64,000 bases of DNA. Source: Candidatus Gastranaerophilales bacterium. Lineage in GTDB: Bacteria; Cyanobacteriota; Vampirovibrionia; Gastranaerophilales; Gastranaerophilaceae. Position 1 is the stretch's first letter; each line of letters opens with the position of its first letter. The notes beneath the pieces are model-generated. The model was not told the origin of the DNA. It saw only the letters and a program-made list of their open reading frames with translations, and searched no databases. The translations under genes were made by a program, and so were the position numbers. The stretch is from positions 1 to 64,000 of the forward strand of contig CALUSI010000005.1 of the NCBI GenBank assembly GCA_944323395.1. Reading direction: 5' to 3'. Shown piece by piece: positions 25,399-35,462 of the stretch.

Positions 25399-27048
25399 AT
25401 GAATATAAAAGAACTATTGCAGAATAAAACGGTACTTTATTCGGTTATTGGTGGGGTTTGTGCCCTGATATTTATAATAATTTTGGTTGTATGTTTATCT
25501 GTAGGTGGAAAGTCATCTACAGGTGAAGTTATAGATAAAATTGAGAAAGAATCCTTTGATATAGTTACTACTGATAATCAAGGTAAGGCAATAGAAATTC
25601 AAAGTATTTTAGCAAGATATAAGATTAATGCAAAAAGAAAAGCGGAAGGTTCTAAAACTACTGTATATCTTGAAGGTGGTAAGTATACAAATTCTCAAAG
25701 AGATACAGCTTTGTTGGTTTTGGTAAAAAGTGGATTGATTGACCAAAATGTTGGACTGGAAATATTTGATAAAAACGATTTTACCTCAACAAGAGAGGAT
25801 AAAAGAATAAAATTGGCAAGAGCTGTTAATGGAGAATTATCAAGATTAATAAGAAAAATGCCAAATATAGATAATGCAACTGTTTTGGTATCAATACCAG
25901 AAAGTTCATTTTTTAAAGCCGATAAAAAACCTATTAGTGCTACTGTAATGTTAACTGTTGCAAGCGGTGTAAAACTTGATGCTTCTGTAATAAAAGCTAT
26001 AAAAAGTTTGTTAATGGGAAGTGTTGTTGATTTATCGGCTGAAAATATTTCTATTACTGATTCAAATGGTAATGTCTATAATAGCTTAGTAAAATCCATA
26101 GATGATCAAATATCAAAGATACAAGAAAATGATTCATATATGCAGAATAAAGTTGCTGCTCAATTGGATATGTTATTGGGTCATGGTAATTATGTTGTGA
26201 CTGTAAGTACATCTTTAAACCAAGTTCCTAAAGAAATAACAAGTATTCAGTATAATCCGGATGGTAAAACATCTTTAACTGAGCAAACTTTCAGAGAAGG
26301 TTTAGGTGATACTTCTCAAGATACAAATAAAGGTTCTGATGCAGTTAGCGTATATTTACCGAATGGTCTTCAAAATTCATCTTCTACATCTTCTCAAAAC
26401 AAGAACTATTCAAGAGAAGCAACTGAAAAAACATATGGTGTTGATAAAAAACATGTAAGTGAATATTATAATTCCGGAATAATAGAAAATATATCAATAG
26501 CAGTTACAATGAATGCAGACTCTATGCCGCCAAATATGACAATAGATGAATTAAAGGCGCAAATAGCAAGGGCTGCTTCTCCAAAAGTTAATCCAAATAA
26601 TGTTTCTATTGCTTTTGCAGAAACTATAGACCCTTATTTGGCATCAGATAGACCTGTAAATTTACCTGTGCCTGATGCATCCGGTAATCCTTGGTGGCTG
26701 GCTATAGTATTATTATTGGCAGGTTTGGTTGTTGGTTTTGTATTTGTTCATAAAAAACTAAAAGACTCTTCTAGTGAACAAGAAGAAGAATTAAGAATTT
26801 TGAAACAAAAAACAAGTGAACAAGAAAAACAGATTGTTGATGTTAATCTTAAAGCTGCAGAGTTAATCGAAAAGCAGACAATATTAACTCAAGAATTATT
26901 AGAACATCAAAAACAATTACAAATTGAAAAGAAAAAAGAAACAGACGCTTCTTTAGATGAAGTTGTTGAGGAAGTATCAGCTGATTTGGCCCAATCAGAC
27001 AGCGAAAAAACATTAAAAGAATTAAAGAGTTGGATTGAAAAATCATAA
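25399..27048 (+). CDS. fliF: Flagellar MS-ring protein FliF
   Basis: 549 residues with two membrane helices, about 14-35 and 433-452 (WWLAIVLLLAGLVVGFVFV), and the YscJ/FliF ring-building domains between them (SILARYKINAK, GLIDQNVGLEIFDKNDF, NATVLVSIPE, SVVDLSAENISITDSNG). The cytoplasmic tail is a long coiled coil ending DSEKTLKELKSWIEKS, the FliG-binding region. Scaffold for the whole basal body in the inner membrane. Ribosome site TTAGGG. Confidence 0.95.
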   Translation: MNIKELLQNKTVLYSVIGGVCALIFIIILVVCLSVGGKSSTGEVIDKIEKESFDIVTTDNQGKAIEIQSILARYKINAKRKAEGSKTTVYLEGGKYTNSQRDTALLVLVKSGLIDQNVGLEIFDKNDFTSTREDKRIKLARAVNGELSRLIRKMPNIDNATVLVSIPESSFFKADKKPISATVMLTVASGVKLDASVIKAIKSLLMGSVVDLSAENISITDSNGNVYNSLVKSIDDQISKIQENDSYMQNKVAAQLDMLLGHGNYVVTVSTSLNQVPKEITSIQYNPDGKTSLTEQTFREGLGDTSQDTNKGSDAVSVYLPNGLQNSSSTSSQNKNYSREATEKTYGVDKKHVSEYYNSGIIENISIAVTMNADSMPPNMTIDELKAQIARAASPKVNPNNVSIAFAETIDPYLASDRPVNLPVPDASGNPWWLAIVLLLAGLVVGFVFVHKKLKDSSSEQEEELRILKQKTSEQEKQIVDVNLKAAELIEKQTILTQELLEHQKQLQIEKKKETDASLDEVVEEVSADLAQSDSEKTLKELKSWIEKS

Positions 27049-27064
27049 TGGAGTAGAGTAGGGA

Positions 27065-28063
27065 ATGCCGATTAACGGTTTTGATTATAAAGCATTTGCA
27101 ACAGATTTGGCAAAACAGGCGTTGGAAGTATTACAACAGCCCGGTTCAAACGCTGCTCCTGATATATTAACGGATGCTGATAAGAAAAATATTGTAGAAA
27201 CCGTTAGAAAATTTTGTTTTATGGCAGGTGAAGCATTAAGCAATGATACTCAGTTGAAATTTAATGCTGAACAAGCAAGTTTGGTGACTCAATTTATTGG
27301 TGAATGGACTTTTCATAAATCTATAGATTTAATTAAGGGGAAAATTCCTCCTCAAAACAGAGAAGCTATTTTACAGATTATAGCTGCAAATATTTTTAAT
27401 ACGGCAAAATTAGCAATAATAAAAAATATGCCGCAGGATGCTCTAATAAATCTTGTAGAGGATAAAGTTAAGCAAGTTTATACTGAAGAACTTCAAAAAT
27501 TAGTAAAAAAAGGAGTATTGTCTCCAAAACAGTATGAAATAGCTGTTAATACTTCAAATTTGAATGATATGGTTCAAAAAACCGAAGATGAAGCAAAATT
27601 AAATCAAGCAAATGTTCAAGCAGAAACAAAGATGCCGTCAGCGAATGATAAAAAAGTGCTTAAACTTGCTGCATTAGCTATTATTCTTAAGAAGCTTCCC
27701 GAACAAAAAGCTAACGAAATTTTGAACAGTTTAGATAAACAAGATGTCCAACATGTTATTAATTATATGAAAATGAGTAATATTGAAGATAAAATTGATC
27801 ATAAAGTGATTATAAAATCTTTAGAAGAAATAAAGAAAATATTACCTGTTCAAGATGTGATAAATGTTCCTAAGTTAATAAAAAATCATTATAAACTTAT
27901 AAAATCCACACCACCTGACGTATTGAGTAATATAGCAGTTAATGAGAGAGAATCTGTTAGAGAATTTATATTAGATACAAAATTTCCTGCAGCAGATGTA
28001 TTCTCTCCTTTTGTATTGCAGTCTTTGGTAACAACAATAGAAGCAAAAATTCATGATAATTAA
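27065..28063 (+). CDS. Divergent FliG-like flagellar switch protein
   Basis: 332 residues, in the exact fliG position between fliF and fliH. Similarity to FliG is limited but visible: LAALAIILKKLPEQKANEILNSLD (about 211-234, in parts) fits the FliG 'LLxxLGxexAxxIlxxLd' repeat, followed by a helical C-terminal half ending in FVLQSLVTTIEAKI. The charged torque-generating residues that normally mark the FliG C-domain are not obvious, and the first 190 residues are unfamiliar. Predicted to bind the FliF tail and form the rotor. The role is inferred mainly from position. Confidence 0.6.
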   Translation: MPINGFDYKAFATDLAKQALEVLQQPGSNAAPDILTDADKKNIVETVRKFCFMAGEALSNDTQLKFNAEQASLVTQFIGEWTFHKSIDLIKGKIPPQNREAILQIIAANIFNTAKLAIIKNMPQDALINLVEDKVKQVYTEELQKLVKKGVLSPKQYEIAVNTSNLNDMVQKTEDEAKLNQANVQAETKMPSANDKKVLKLAALAIILKKLPEQKANEILNSLDKQDVQHVINYMKMSNIEDKIDHKVIIKSLEEIKKILPVQDVINVPKLIKNHYKLIKSTPPDVLSNIAVNERESVREFILDTKFPAADVFSPFVLQSLVTTIEAKIHDN

Positions 28064-28862
28064 AAAGAAATATATGAAAGTAAAAAATTCTACAGATATG
28101 ACTCAGATTATTGAAGAACCAATAATTGAAACTGTTGTAGATAAAAAATTAAAAGAAGATATAAAACTAGAAGAAACAAATGATAAATTAAAGGAACAAG
28201 AACCAGTAGAAAAAAATATAAAAGAACCTAAAAATAATAATATTGATGATTTAGATTTATCTTTAGACAATATAAAGTTTGAACAAAGAGAAGAACGACG
28301 TGAAGGTACAAGAAGAAGAGGATACAGAAGGACAGAAGATAGAAATATTGTTTCTCGTGCTCAACTAGAGGCTGTAGCAATAAAGGAAGAAGCTAAGAAA
28401 GAAGGATATGAAGAAGGTTTAACCTCAGCTAAGAATGATATAGAAGATTTAAAGAGTAAATTTGCAGAGTTCTTTAATTACAAAACAGAAGTTTATGAAA
28501 AGGTTTCGGATTGTATTTATGAAGTTTCTATGGAAATTGCGCGAAAAATAATTAATAAGCAGGTAGAAACCGATAAAGAGTATATTATTTCTATGATAAA
28601 AGGTGTAGTAGAAGAAATACATAAAACAGAAAATAAAATTACACTAAAAGTAATGCCTAAGGATGTAGAAATAGTTAGGGATAAGATTTCAGAAATATTT
28701 TCAGGCGAATATTTTGAAGCAAAAATTTCTGTAATTCCAGATAATGAGATAAAAGAGGGTGGTGTGATAGTTGAAACATCAAATGGTCTAATTGATGCAA
28801 CACTTGAAACACAGCTTTCTATAATAGAAAAAGCATTAAAAAAGCAGGAAGAGAGTCAATAG
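28053..28862 (+). CDS. fliH: Flagellar export regulator FliH
   Basis: 269 residues: a very acidic, repetitive N-terminus (about 20-80), a basic RRRGYRR patch, then a FliH/YscL-type helical stretch (AKKEGYEEGL around 124-133) and a C-terminal domain with MEIARKIINKQVET and GGVIVETSNGLIDATLETQLSIIEKAL. It binds the FliI ATPase and feeds the export gate. The first ATG overlaps the upstream stop by 11 bases; ATGs at 28074 and 28095 are alternatives, and none has a strong ribosome site, so the start is uncertain. Confidence 0.85.
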   Translation: MIIKKKYMKVKNSTDMTQIIEEPIIETVVDKKLKEDIKLEETNDKLKEQEPVEKNIKEPKNNNIDDLDLSLDNIKFEQREERREGTRRRGYRRTEDRNIVSRAQLEAVAIKEEAKKEGYEEGLTSAKNDIEDLKSKFAEFFNYKTEVYEKVSDCIYEVSMEIARKIINKQVETDKEYIISMIKGVVEEIHKTENKITLKVMPKDVEIVRDKISEIFSGEYFEAKISVIPDNEIKEGGVIVETSNGLIDATLETQLSIIEKALKKQEESQ

Positions 28863-28865
28863 ATA

Positions 28866-30968
28866 ATGGCACAGCCGCAAGGTGCAAAACCATCAATGAT
28901 AAGTGAAATAGGATTGGCAATATTTGTAATATTGCTGATTGTTTTACTTATTGTTGAACTTCCATCTTGGATTGTAAACTTTGCGATAAGTTTTAATATT
29001 ACACTTGGAATCTTATTATTGATGATTTCTTTGTATATACAAAGACCTTTAGAATTGGCTTCATTCCCATCTATTATATTGATTGGTACAATGTTTCGAC
29101 TTGTTCTATCTATTGCATCAACGAGATTGATTCTTGCGAAAGGTGAAGCGGGTGAAGTTATTGATGCTTTTGGTAATTTCGTAACAGGTGGTAACCTGGT
29201 TGTTGGTTTTGTAATATTCATAATTATTACAATAGTACAATTTATGGTAATTACAAAGGGTTCTGAACGTATAGCCGAAGTTGCAGCAAGATTTGCATTA
29301 GATGCGATGCCTGGTAAACAAATGACAATTGATGCTGACTTTAACGCAGGATTAATATCACCTGAAGAAGCAGTAAAAAGAAGAGAAGACTTACAACGCG
29401 AATCTAACTTATACGGTTCTATGGATGGTGCGATGAAGTTTGTAAAAGGTGATACTATGGCAGGTATCATCATCGTTGTAATAAATATAGTAGGCGGTTT
29501 GTGTGTTGGTGTATTAATGAATGGCATGGCAGCAGGTGAAGCGGTTCAAAAATATACTGTATTGACCGTTGGTGATGGTTTGGCTGCTCAGTTACCATCT
29601 TTGTTAATGGCAATTGCAGCAGGTATCGTAATGACTCGTTCTACTGCTTCAGGCGGATCATTAGGCGGTGACTTATCCGGACAAATTTTAAGTAAACCCT
29701 CAAGTTTGATTTTGACAGTTGTTTTCTTGATTATAATTGCTTTAACTAGCTTCTATACAGGTCTTCCTTGGTATACATTTACAGTATATGCATTAGTAAT
29801 TATGGCTGCATATTTGATTGTTTCTGTTAATAAAGATGTTCAATCGCAGTTAGGACAATTAGATGCCGTTAAAAAGAGTATGAGTGATTTAACAAATCCT
29901 AACAGAATGTACGAAAGATTGGGTGTTGATGTATTAAACTTGCAAGTTGGTACAGGTTTATTAGAAATTGCAGATCCTGAGCAAGATGGTATGCTTCTTC
30001 CGAAGATTGCAGCATTAAGACAACGTGTTACTGATGAACTCGGTTATATTATACCAAATATCAGAATTATGGACTCTTCTGCAATTGGTGCAAATGAATA
30101 TATGATTTCAGTTCGTGGTAATACCGTTGCAGTTGGAACTGTTTATCCTAAAAAAAGTATGGTTATTGCTGATCAGTGGGATGCTTTAGGTAAAGAAGTT
30201 CCTAAGGATGCTATTATTGGGGTTGATCCTACTTATCAAACTCAGGCATATTGGATGGATACAAATTTCTTAAAAGAGCAGAAAGATGTTACTGCTGTTG
30301 ATTCTGTTGATGTAATAATTACGCACTTACAAGACTGTGTAAGAAAATATGTTGATGAAATTATGACTAAGACTGATGTTCTTAAGCTTATGGAATTGGT
30401 TAAGAGTCAAGACCCAACATTGGTTAACGATCTTGTTCCAACAATTATTTCAACAAGTGATTTACGTAAGATATTTGTTAATCTTATTAGAGAAAAAGTT
30501 TCAATCAAAGATATTATTTACATTTTTGAAAGATTATGTGACTATGCCAGATTTTCAAAAGAACCAGATATATTATCAGAGCGTTTGAGAGCGGCATTAG
30601 GAAGACAAATTTGTCTTGCAAATTGTACAAAAGACAAAATATTGTATGCTTTAACACTCTCGCCTGAATGGGAAAAAACATTGGATGACAGTTGTCAAAG
30701 AACAGAATTGGGTACAATGTTCTTGTTGAATCCTTTACAAGTTCAAGAACTTATTGAATCTGCAGCATCAACATTAATAAGAGCACATCAAAGTATTAAT
30801 GTTCAACCTGTAATATTATGTTCTCCAAGAATAAGACTTCCGTTATATCAATTATTAGAAAGACATATTCCGACTATCGTTGTTATTTCATATTCTGAAT
30901 TGATAACTGATATAAGAGTTGAAGCAGTTGATACTATAGGTGAATCGGTAAATTATAATTTCGAGTGA
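28866..30968 (+). CDS. flhA: Flagellar type III export gate protein FlhA
   Basis: 700 residues. The N-terminal half has about eight membrane helices and the FHIPEP-type loop RFALDAMPGKQMTIDADFNAG (in parts, about 139-160) with RREDLQRESNLYGSMDGAMKFVKGD. The C-terminal half is the soluble cytoplasmic ring (MYERLGVDVLNLQVG, NIRIMDSSAIGANEY, VVISYSELITDIRVE). Forms the export gate that receives substrates. Starts 4 bases after fliH. Normal length, no missing parts seen. Confidence 0.96.
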   Translation: MAQPQGAKPSMISEIGLAIFVILLIVLLIVELPSWIVNFAISFNITLGILLLMISLYIQRPLELASFPSIILIGTMFRLVLSIASTRLILAKGEAGEVIDAFGNFVTGGNLVVGFVIFIIITIVQFMVITKGSERIAEVAARFALDAMPGKQMTIDADFNAGLISPEEAVKRREDLQRESNLYGSMDGAMKFVKGDTMAGIIIVVINIVGGLCVGVLMNGMAAGEAVQKYTVLTVGDGLAAQLPSLLMAIAAGIVMTRSTASGGSLGGDLSGQILSKPSSLILTVVFLIIIALTSFYTGLPWYTFTVYALVIMAAYLIVSVNKDVQSQLGQLDAVKKSMSDLTNPNRMYERLGVDVLNLQVGTGLLEIADPEQDGMLLPKIAALRQRVTDELGYIIPNIRIMDSSAIGANEYMISVRGNTVAVGTVYPKKSMVIADQWDALGKEVPKDAIIGVDPTYQTQAYWMDTNFLKEQKDVTAVDSVDVIITHLQDCVRKYVDEIMTKTDVLKLMELVKSQDPTLVNDLVPTIISTSDLRKIFVNLIREKVSIKDIIYIFERLCDYARFSKEPDILSERLRAALGRQICLANCTKDKILYALTLSPEWEKTLDDSCQRTELGTMFLLNPLQVQELIESAASTLIRAHQSINVQPVILCSPRIRLPLYQLLERHIPTIVVISYSELITDIRVEAVDTIGESVNYNFE

Positions 30969-30972
30969 GTAA

Positions 30973-32322
30973 ATGTTAAATCAAAGTAGAGAAAAATCCA
31001 TAGAATTTGTAAAGAAACAAGCGTTTGATATAATTAATTCAACAAAATTATATTCATATAAGGGTTCTGTTTCTAAACTTTTGGGGTTAACAGTTGAAGT
31101 AAAATTACCGGGACTAAAAATTGGTGATTTATGTTTTATAGAAACAGCCGAAGGTGAAAAAAAACCTGCAGAAGTTGTTGCATTTAAAGGTGAAAATGCT
31201 CAGTTATTACTTTTGTATGATGGTGCGGGGATTGGACAAGGCAGTTTGGTTACTACAACAGGTAAAGCAATAAGTATTCCAATGGGTGATTTTTTGCTTG
31301 GCAGATTGATTAGTCCGTTAGGTGAACCAATAGATGGAAAACCTATGGATACAAGAGGTGCTCCTTGGGTAAATATAGAAAATCCGCCTCCTGGTCCATT
31401 TGAAAGACCTATAATTAAAACGATGTTTTCTACCGGAGTTAGGGCAATAGATTCAATGTTAACGCTTGGAGCAGGTCAACGTATGGGCTTATTTGCCGGT
31501 TCCGGTGTTGGTAAAAGTACAATGCTTGGTATGATTGCACGAAATTCTGATGCCGATGTTAACGTTGTTGCATTGATTGGTGAACGTGGTAGAGAAGTTA
31601 AAGAATTTATTGAAAATTCACTCGGTGAAGCAGGCATGAAAAAGTCGGTTATTGTATGTTCTACAGGTGACCAACCACCATTGATTCGTCAGAAATGTTT
31701 AATGACAGCAACAGCGGTTTGTGAATATTTTAGAGATAAAGGTAAAAAAGTTTTCTTAATGACAGATACGGTTACTCGTTGTGCTATGGCAGGAAGAGAA
31801 GTAGGTCTTTCTATCGGAGAACCGCCAACGATAAAAGGGTATCCACCTTCTATTTTCTCTTGGCTTCAGCGTATTTTAGAAAGAAGCGGTAATAGTCCAA
31901 GAGGTTCTATTACAGCATTATATACCGTATTAATGGAAGGTGATGATATTAATGACCCTGTTGTAGATACTGTTCGTGGTATTGTTGATGGGCATATTTT
32001 CTTATCCAGAAAAGTTGCTGAGATGAATCATTATCCTGCTATTGATGTTCTTGGAAGTATTAGCCGTTTATTTACTGAAATAGTTACAGAAGAACATAAA
32101 CAAGCTGCATATAAAATGCGTAAATTAATGGCTTTATATAGAGAAAATAAAGATTTAATTGATGTTGGTATGTATAATCCAGGCTCTAACCCTAAATTAG
32201 ATATTGCAATAGAATTAATGCCTCAGATAAATGCTTTTTTACAGCAAAGAGTATCTGATAGTGTAACAATGGAATCAACTATATCTACGTTGATTTCAAT
32301 GATGAAAGATGTTGATATTTAA
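30973..32322 (+). CDS. fliI: Flagellum-specific ATPase FliI
   Basis: 449 residues, F1-beta-like ATPase of the flagellar export apparatus. Walker A AGSGVGKS (175-182), GERGREVKEF, the Walker B-like VFLMTDTVTR, and the FliI-typical EPPTIKGYPPSIFSWLQRILERSGN (in parts) are present. Works with FliH and FlhA. Last gene of the operon in this window; it ends 3 bases from the convergent aroE with no terminator visible. Confidence 0.96.
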   Translation: MLNQSREKSIEFVKKQAFDIINSTKLYSYKGSVSKLLGLTVEVKLPGLKIGDLCFIETAEGEKKPAEVVAFKGENAQLLLLYDGAGIGQGSLVTTTGKAISIPMGDFLLGRLISPLGEPIDGKPMDTRGAPWVNIENPPPGPFERPIIKTMFSTGVRAIDSMLTLGAGQRMGLFAGSGVGKSTMLGMIARNSDADVNVVALIGERGREVKEFIENSLGEAGMKKSVIVCSTGDQPPLIRQKCLMTATAVCEYFRDKGKKVFLMTDTVTRCAMAGREVGLSIGEPPTIKGYPPSIFSWLQRILERSGNSPRGSITALYTVLMEGDDINDPVVDTVRGIVDGHIFLSRKVAEMNHYPAIDVLGSISRLFTEIVTEEHKQAAYKMRKLMALYRENKDLIDVGMYNPGSNPKLDIAIELMPQINAFLQQRVSDSVTMESTISTLISMMKDVDI

Positions 32323-32325
32323 TAT

Positions 32326-33177
32326 CTATTCCACCATTGCTTCAAGTGCTGCAATTTTCATTTTCAAAGTATCAGGTTTTTTACCTGTCCAAATTTCAAA
32401 AGCTTTTGCGCCTTGATATATTAACATATCAAGACCTTGTATTGTTTGAATTCCGTGCTTTTTCGCTAACTTAATAAGCTCTGTATTTAATGGATTATAT
32501 ACAATATCATATATAATAGAATCTTTGTTCATTGTCTTTACAACTTCTTCATCAATAGGCGAAATGCCCATAGCTTTGCTTCTCATTCCTATAGGAGTTG
32601 TATTAACCAAAATCTTATATTTTGAAATATCTTTTAATCCTTCAATCTGTTTGCAGTTCATTTCAGTATTTGGAAAATTAACTCTAAGTGCATCAACCAT
32701 TTCTTTTGCATTAAGAATGTTTCTTGCATAAAAATCTATTTTAGATGCTTTTAAAATAGATAGACCTACTCCAACTGCTCTTGCTGCTCCGCCATTACCT
32801 AAAATTGCGACTTCTTTTCCTTGTATTTCTTCTCTAAAATCTTCTGGTATAGCTTCAACAAAACCATATACATCCGTATTATATCCTATCATTGACATAT
32901 CAGGTTGTATTTTGATAGTATTTGCACTACCTGCTACATTTGCAACATTGTCGACACCTGATAAAAATAAAGTAATAGGTACTTTTAATGGGATAGTTAC
33001 GTTAAATCCTTGAAATCCATTAGAACGAAGATATTTTATTCTTGTTACCAAATCTTCCTGCTCTGTTTCAAGTACTTCATATGTGCCTTCTAAACCGACA
33101 GACTTGAATGCTGCTTCTTGAATTACTTTTGACATTGAATGTGATAAAGGATAACCTATTATACCGAATTTATACAT
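32326..33177 (-). CDS. aroE: Shikimate dehydrogenase
   Basis: Reduces 3-dehydroshikimate with NADPH in aromatic amino-acid synthesis. From the ATG at 33177: PLSHSMSK (10-17), NVTIPLK with catalytic Lys65, GYNTDVYGF with Asp102, and the NADP fold GNGGAARAV. 283 residues, normal. A longer reading from upstream would run into topA; the ATG at 33177 follows the topA stop and uses GGAAGAAG at the end of topA as ribosome site. Third gene of dprA-topA-aroE. Confidence 0.94.
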   Translation of the reverse strand: MYKFGIIGYPLSHSMSKVIQEAAFKSVGLEGTYEVLETEQEDLVTRIKYLRSNGFQGFNVTIPLKVPITLFLSGVDNVANVAGSANTIKIQPDMSMIGYNTDVYGFVEAIPEDFREEIQGKEVAILGNGGAARAVGVGLSILKASKIDFYARNILNAKEMVDALRVNFPNTEMNCKQIEGLKDISKYKILVNTTPIGMRSKAMGISPIDEEVVKTMNKDSIIYDIVYNPLNTELIKLAKKHGIQTIQGLDMLIYQGAKAFEIWTGKKPDTLKMKIAALEAMVE

Positions 33178-33179
33178 AA

Positions 33180-35456
33180 CTATTCTTCTTCCATTTCTTT
33201 TGTGAACGCACATTCTTTATTTGTACACTCTAGTTTCTTTGCATTTTTGGTTATTTTCTTTACAAGCATACTTCCGCAATTCGGACATTTTTCTTTAACC
33301 GGTTCATACCAAGAAACATAATCACAATCGGGGTATCTGTTGCAACCAAAAAAGACGGTTCCTTTTTTTGATTTTTTAAATACTATTTCACCTTTTTCGC
33401 ATTTTGGGCAAGTTACACCTGTTGATTTATGATATGGTTTCCTGTGCTTGCATTCTTCATTTGTACATTGAAGATATTTGCCGTAAGGTCCATTTTTAAA
33501 TATCATTTCAGAACCGCATTTTTCACATTTTTCTTGTGAAACTTCAGCTTCTTGTTCTTGTTCATCTTGAGAATCTTGTTCTGTTAGAACATTAATTGAC
33601 ATTATACTTTTACATTCAGGATAACCTGAACAGCCTAAAAATTGAGAACCATTTTTGCCATTCTTAACAAGCATTGGTTTTCCGCATTTTGGACATTTTA
33701 TGTTTGTTTCTATATTTATTTTATGTGCTGTTTTCATTACGGATTGAACTTCTTCCATAAATGGATCATAAAATTCTTTTAAAACCTTATTCCATACAGC
33801 TTTCTTTTCTGCAATTTTATCAAGTTTTTCTTCCATTCCTGCTGTAAATTTGTAGTCCATAATATCGGAGAACTGTTCTACTAACTGTTTAGATACAGCT
33901 CTGCCTAAAATCGTTGGATGTAAAGCTTTATCTTTCTTTTCTACATATTTTCTTGTTTGAATTACGGTTATAATTGTTGCATAAGTTGATGGTCGACCTA
34001 TACCATGTTCTTCCAGTGCTTTTACAAGTGAAGCTTCATTATATCTTGGAGGCGGTTGTGTAAAGTGTTGCTTTGGATTTATTTTATTACAAACAACTTT
34101 GTCTCCTTCATTTAAATCAGGAATTTTAGCTTCTTTTTCTGCTTCTTGTTCATCTTCACTGTCATTATATAATTTTAAAAATCCGTCAAAAATGGTTTTA
34201 CTTGTTCCGGCTTTTAATGTGTAATCACCTGCTGAAATATCAATTGTCTTATTTGCTATTTCTGCATTTGCCATTTGTGAAGACATGAATTTTTCCCAGA
34301 TTAACTTGTATAACCTGTATTGATCATTATCTAAATATTGTTTGATACTTTCAGGTGTTTTATCTGGATATGAAGGGCGGATAGCTTCGTGAGCATCTTG
34401 TACATTTTGTTTTCCCTTTACATATATATTAGCCTTTTCAGGATAATATTTTTCTCCGTAGTTATTAAGAATAAAATCTTTTGCCATTGCCATTGCATCA
34501 TCTGATACTCTGACGCTGTCCGTTCTCATATATGTAATTAAACCAACTGCTCCTGATTCAAGTTCAATACCTTCATATAATTTTTGCGCAACTTGCATTG
34601 TTTTTTGTACGCCGAAGCCTAATTTGGAACTTGCAGCTCTTTGCAAGGTAGAGGTTATAAATGGTGCAGTAGGTTTTCTTTTTGTAGTTTTGTTTGTTAT
34701 TTTGGAAACATTAAATTCAGAAGACTTTAATTCTTCTACAATCTTTTGAGCTTGTTCTTCATTTTTAATTGTTTTCTCTATAGCTTTATTTTTGTACTTA
34801 GAAAGCTCTGCTTCAAATATTTTACCTTCTTTTGATAGTTCAGCATGTATTGACCAATATTCTTGTGGTATAAATGCTTCTATTTCATCTTCTCTTTCAC
34901 AAATCATTCTTAGTGCTACAGATTGTACTCTGCCTGCTGATAAGTTATAGTTCCCCATTTGCTTCCATAATACGGGACTCAATTTATAACCCACCAGTTT
35001 ATCAAGAATTTGTCTTGTTTGCTGAGCTTGTACCATATCCATATTTATTTCGCGAGGATGCTCGACTGAATATTTTACTGCTTTTGGTGTTATTTCATTG
35101 AATTCAATTCTTTTTATTTTTTCATCAGGCACTGTTAGTATTTGTCTTACGTGCCAAGCTATTGCTTCTCCTTCGCGGTCAGGGTCGGATGCAATTAATA
35201 TGTTATCAAACTTTTTTGATAAGTCGTTTAATTTTTTTACTACATCTTTTTTGTTAGGTATAATCTCGAATTTTGGTTCAAAATTATTGTTTACATCAAA
35301 ACCTAAATTATCAGTTTTCGGATCTTTAGTCGGTAAATTTCGAATATGTCCGTAGCTAGCTTCTATTTGATAATTATCACCAAGTATTTTTTTTATTGTT
35401 TTTGATTTTGCAGGTGACTCAACTATTACAAGTGTTTTTTCAGATTTCTTCGCCAT
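33180..35456 (-). CDS. topA: DNA topoisomerase I with four C-terminal zinc ribbons
   Basis: Relaxes negative supercoils. Toprim motifs VIVESPAKSKTI (10-21) and ASDPDREGEAIAWH (89-102), active-site Tyr309 in GLITYMRTDS, and the GIGRPSTYA segment. The C-terminus carries four CxxC...C zinc ribbons (starting near residues 597, 640, 690 and 730), at the high end for bacterial TopA. 758 residues. GAGG ribosome site. Lies directly after dprA (6 bases), a common pairing. Confidence 0.96.
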   Translation of the reverse strand: MAKKSEKTLVIVESPAKSKTIKKILGDNYQIEASYGHIRNLPTKDPKTDNLGFDVNNNFEPKFEIIPNKKDVVKKLNDLSKKFDNILIASDPDREGEAIAWHVRQILTVPDEKIKRIEFNEITPKAVKYSVEHPREINMDMVQAQQTRQILDKLVGYKLSPVLWKQMGNYNLSAGRVQSVALRMICEREDEIEAFIPQEYWSIHAELSKEGKIFEAELSKYKNKAIEKTIKNEEQAQKIVEELKSSEFNVSKITNKTTKRKPTAPFITSTLQRAASSKLGFGVQKTMQVAQKLYEGIELESGAVGLITYMRTDSVRVSDDAMAMAKDFILNNYGEKYYPEKANIYVKGKQNVQDAHEAIRPSYPDKTPESIKQYLDNDQYRLYKLIWEKFMSSQMANAEIANKTIDISAGDYTLKAGTSKTIFDGFLKLYNDSEDEQEAEKEAKIPDLNEGDKVVCNKINPKQHFTQPPPRYNEASLVKALEEHGIGRPSTYATIITVIQTRKYVEKKDKALHPTILGRAVSKQLVEQFSDIMDYKFTAGMEEKLDKIAEKKAVWNKVLKEFYDPFMEEVQSVMKTAHKINIETNIKCPKCGKPMLVKNGKNGSQFLGCSGYPECKSIMSINVLTEQDSQDEQEQEAEVSQEKCEKCGSEMIFKNGPYGKYLQCTNEECKHRKPYHKSTGVTCPKCEKGEIVFKKSKKGTVFFGCNRYPDCDYVSWYEPVKEKCPNCGSMLVKKITKNAKKLECTNKECAFTKEMEEE

Positions 35457-35462
35457 GTGCCT

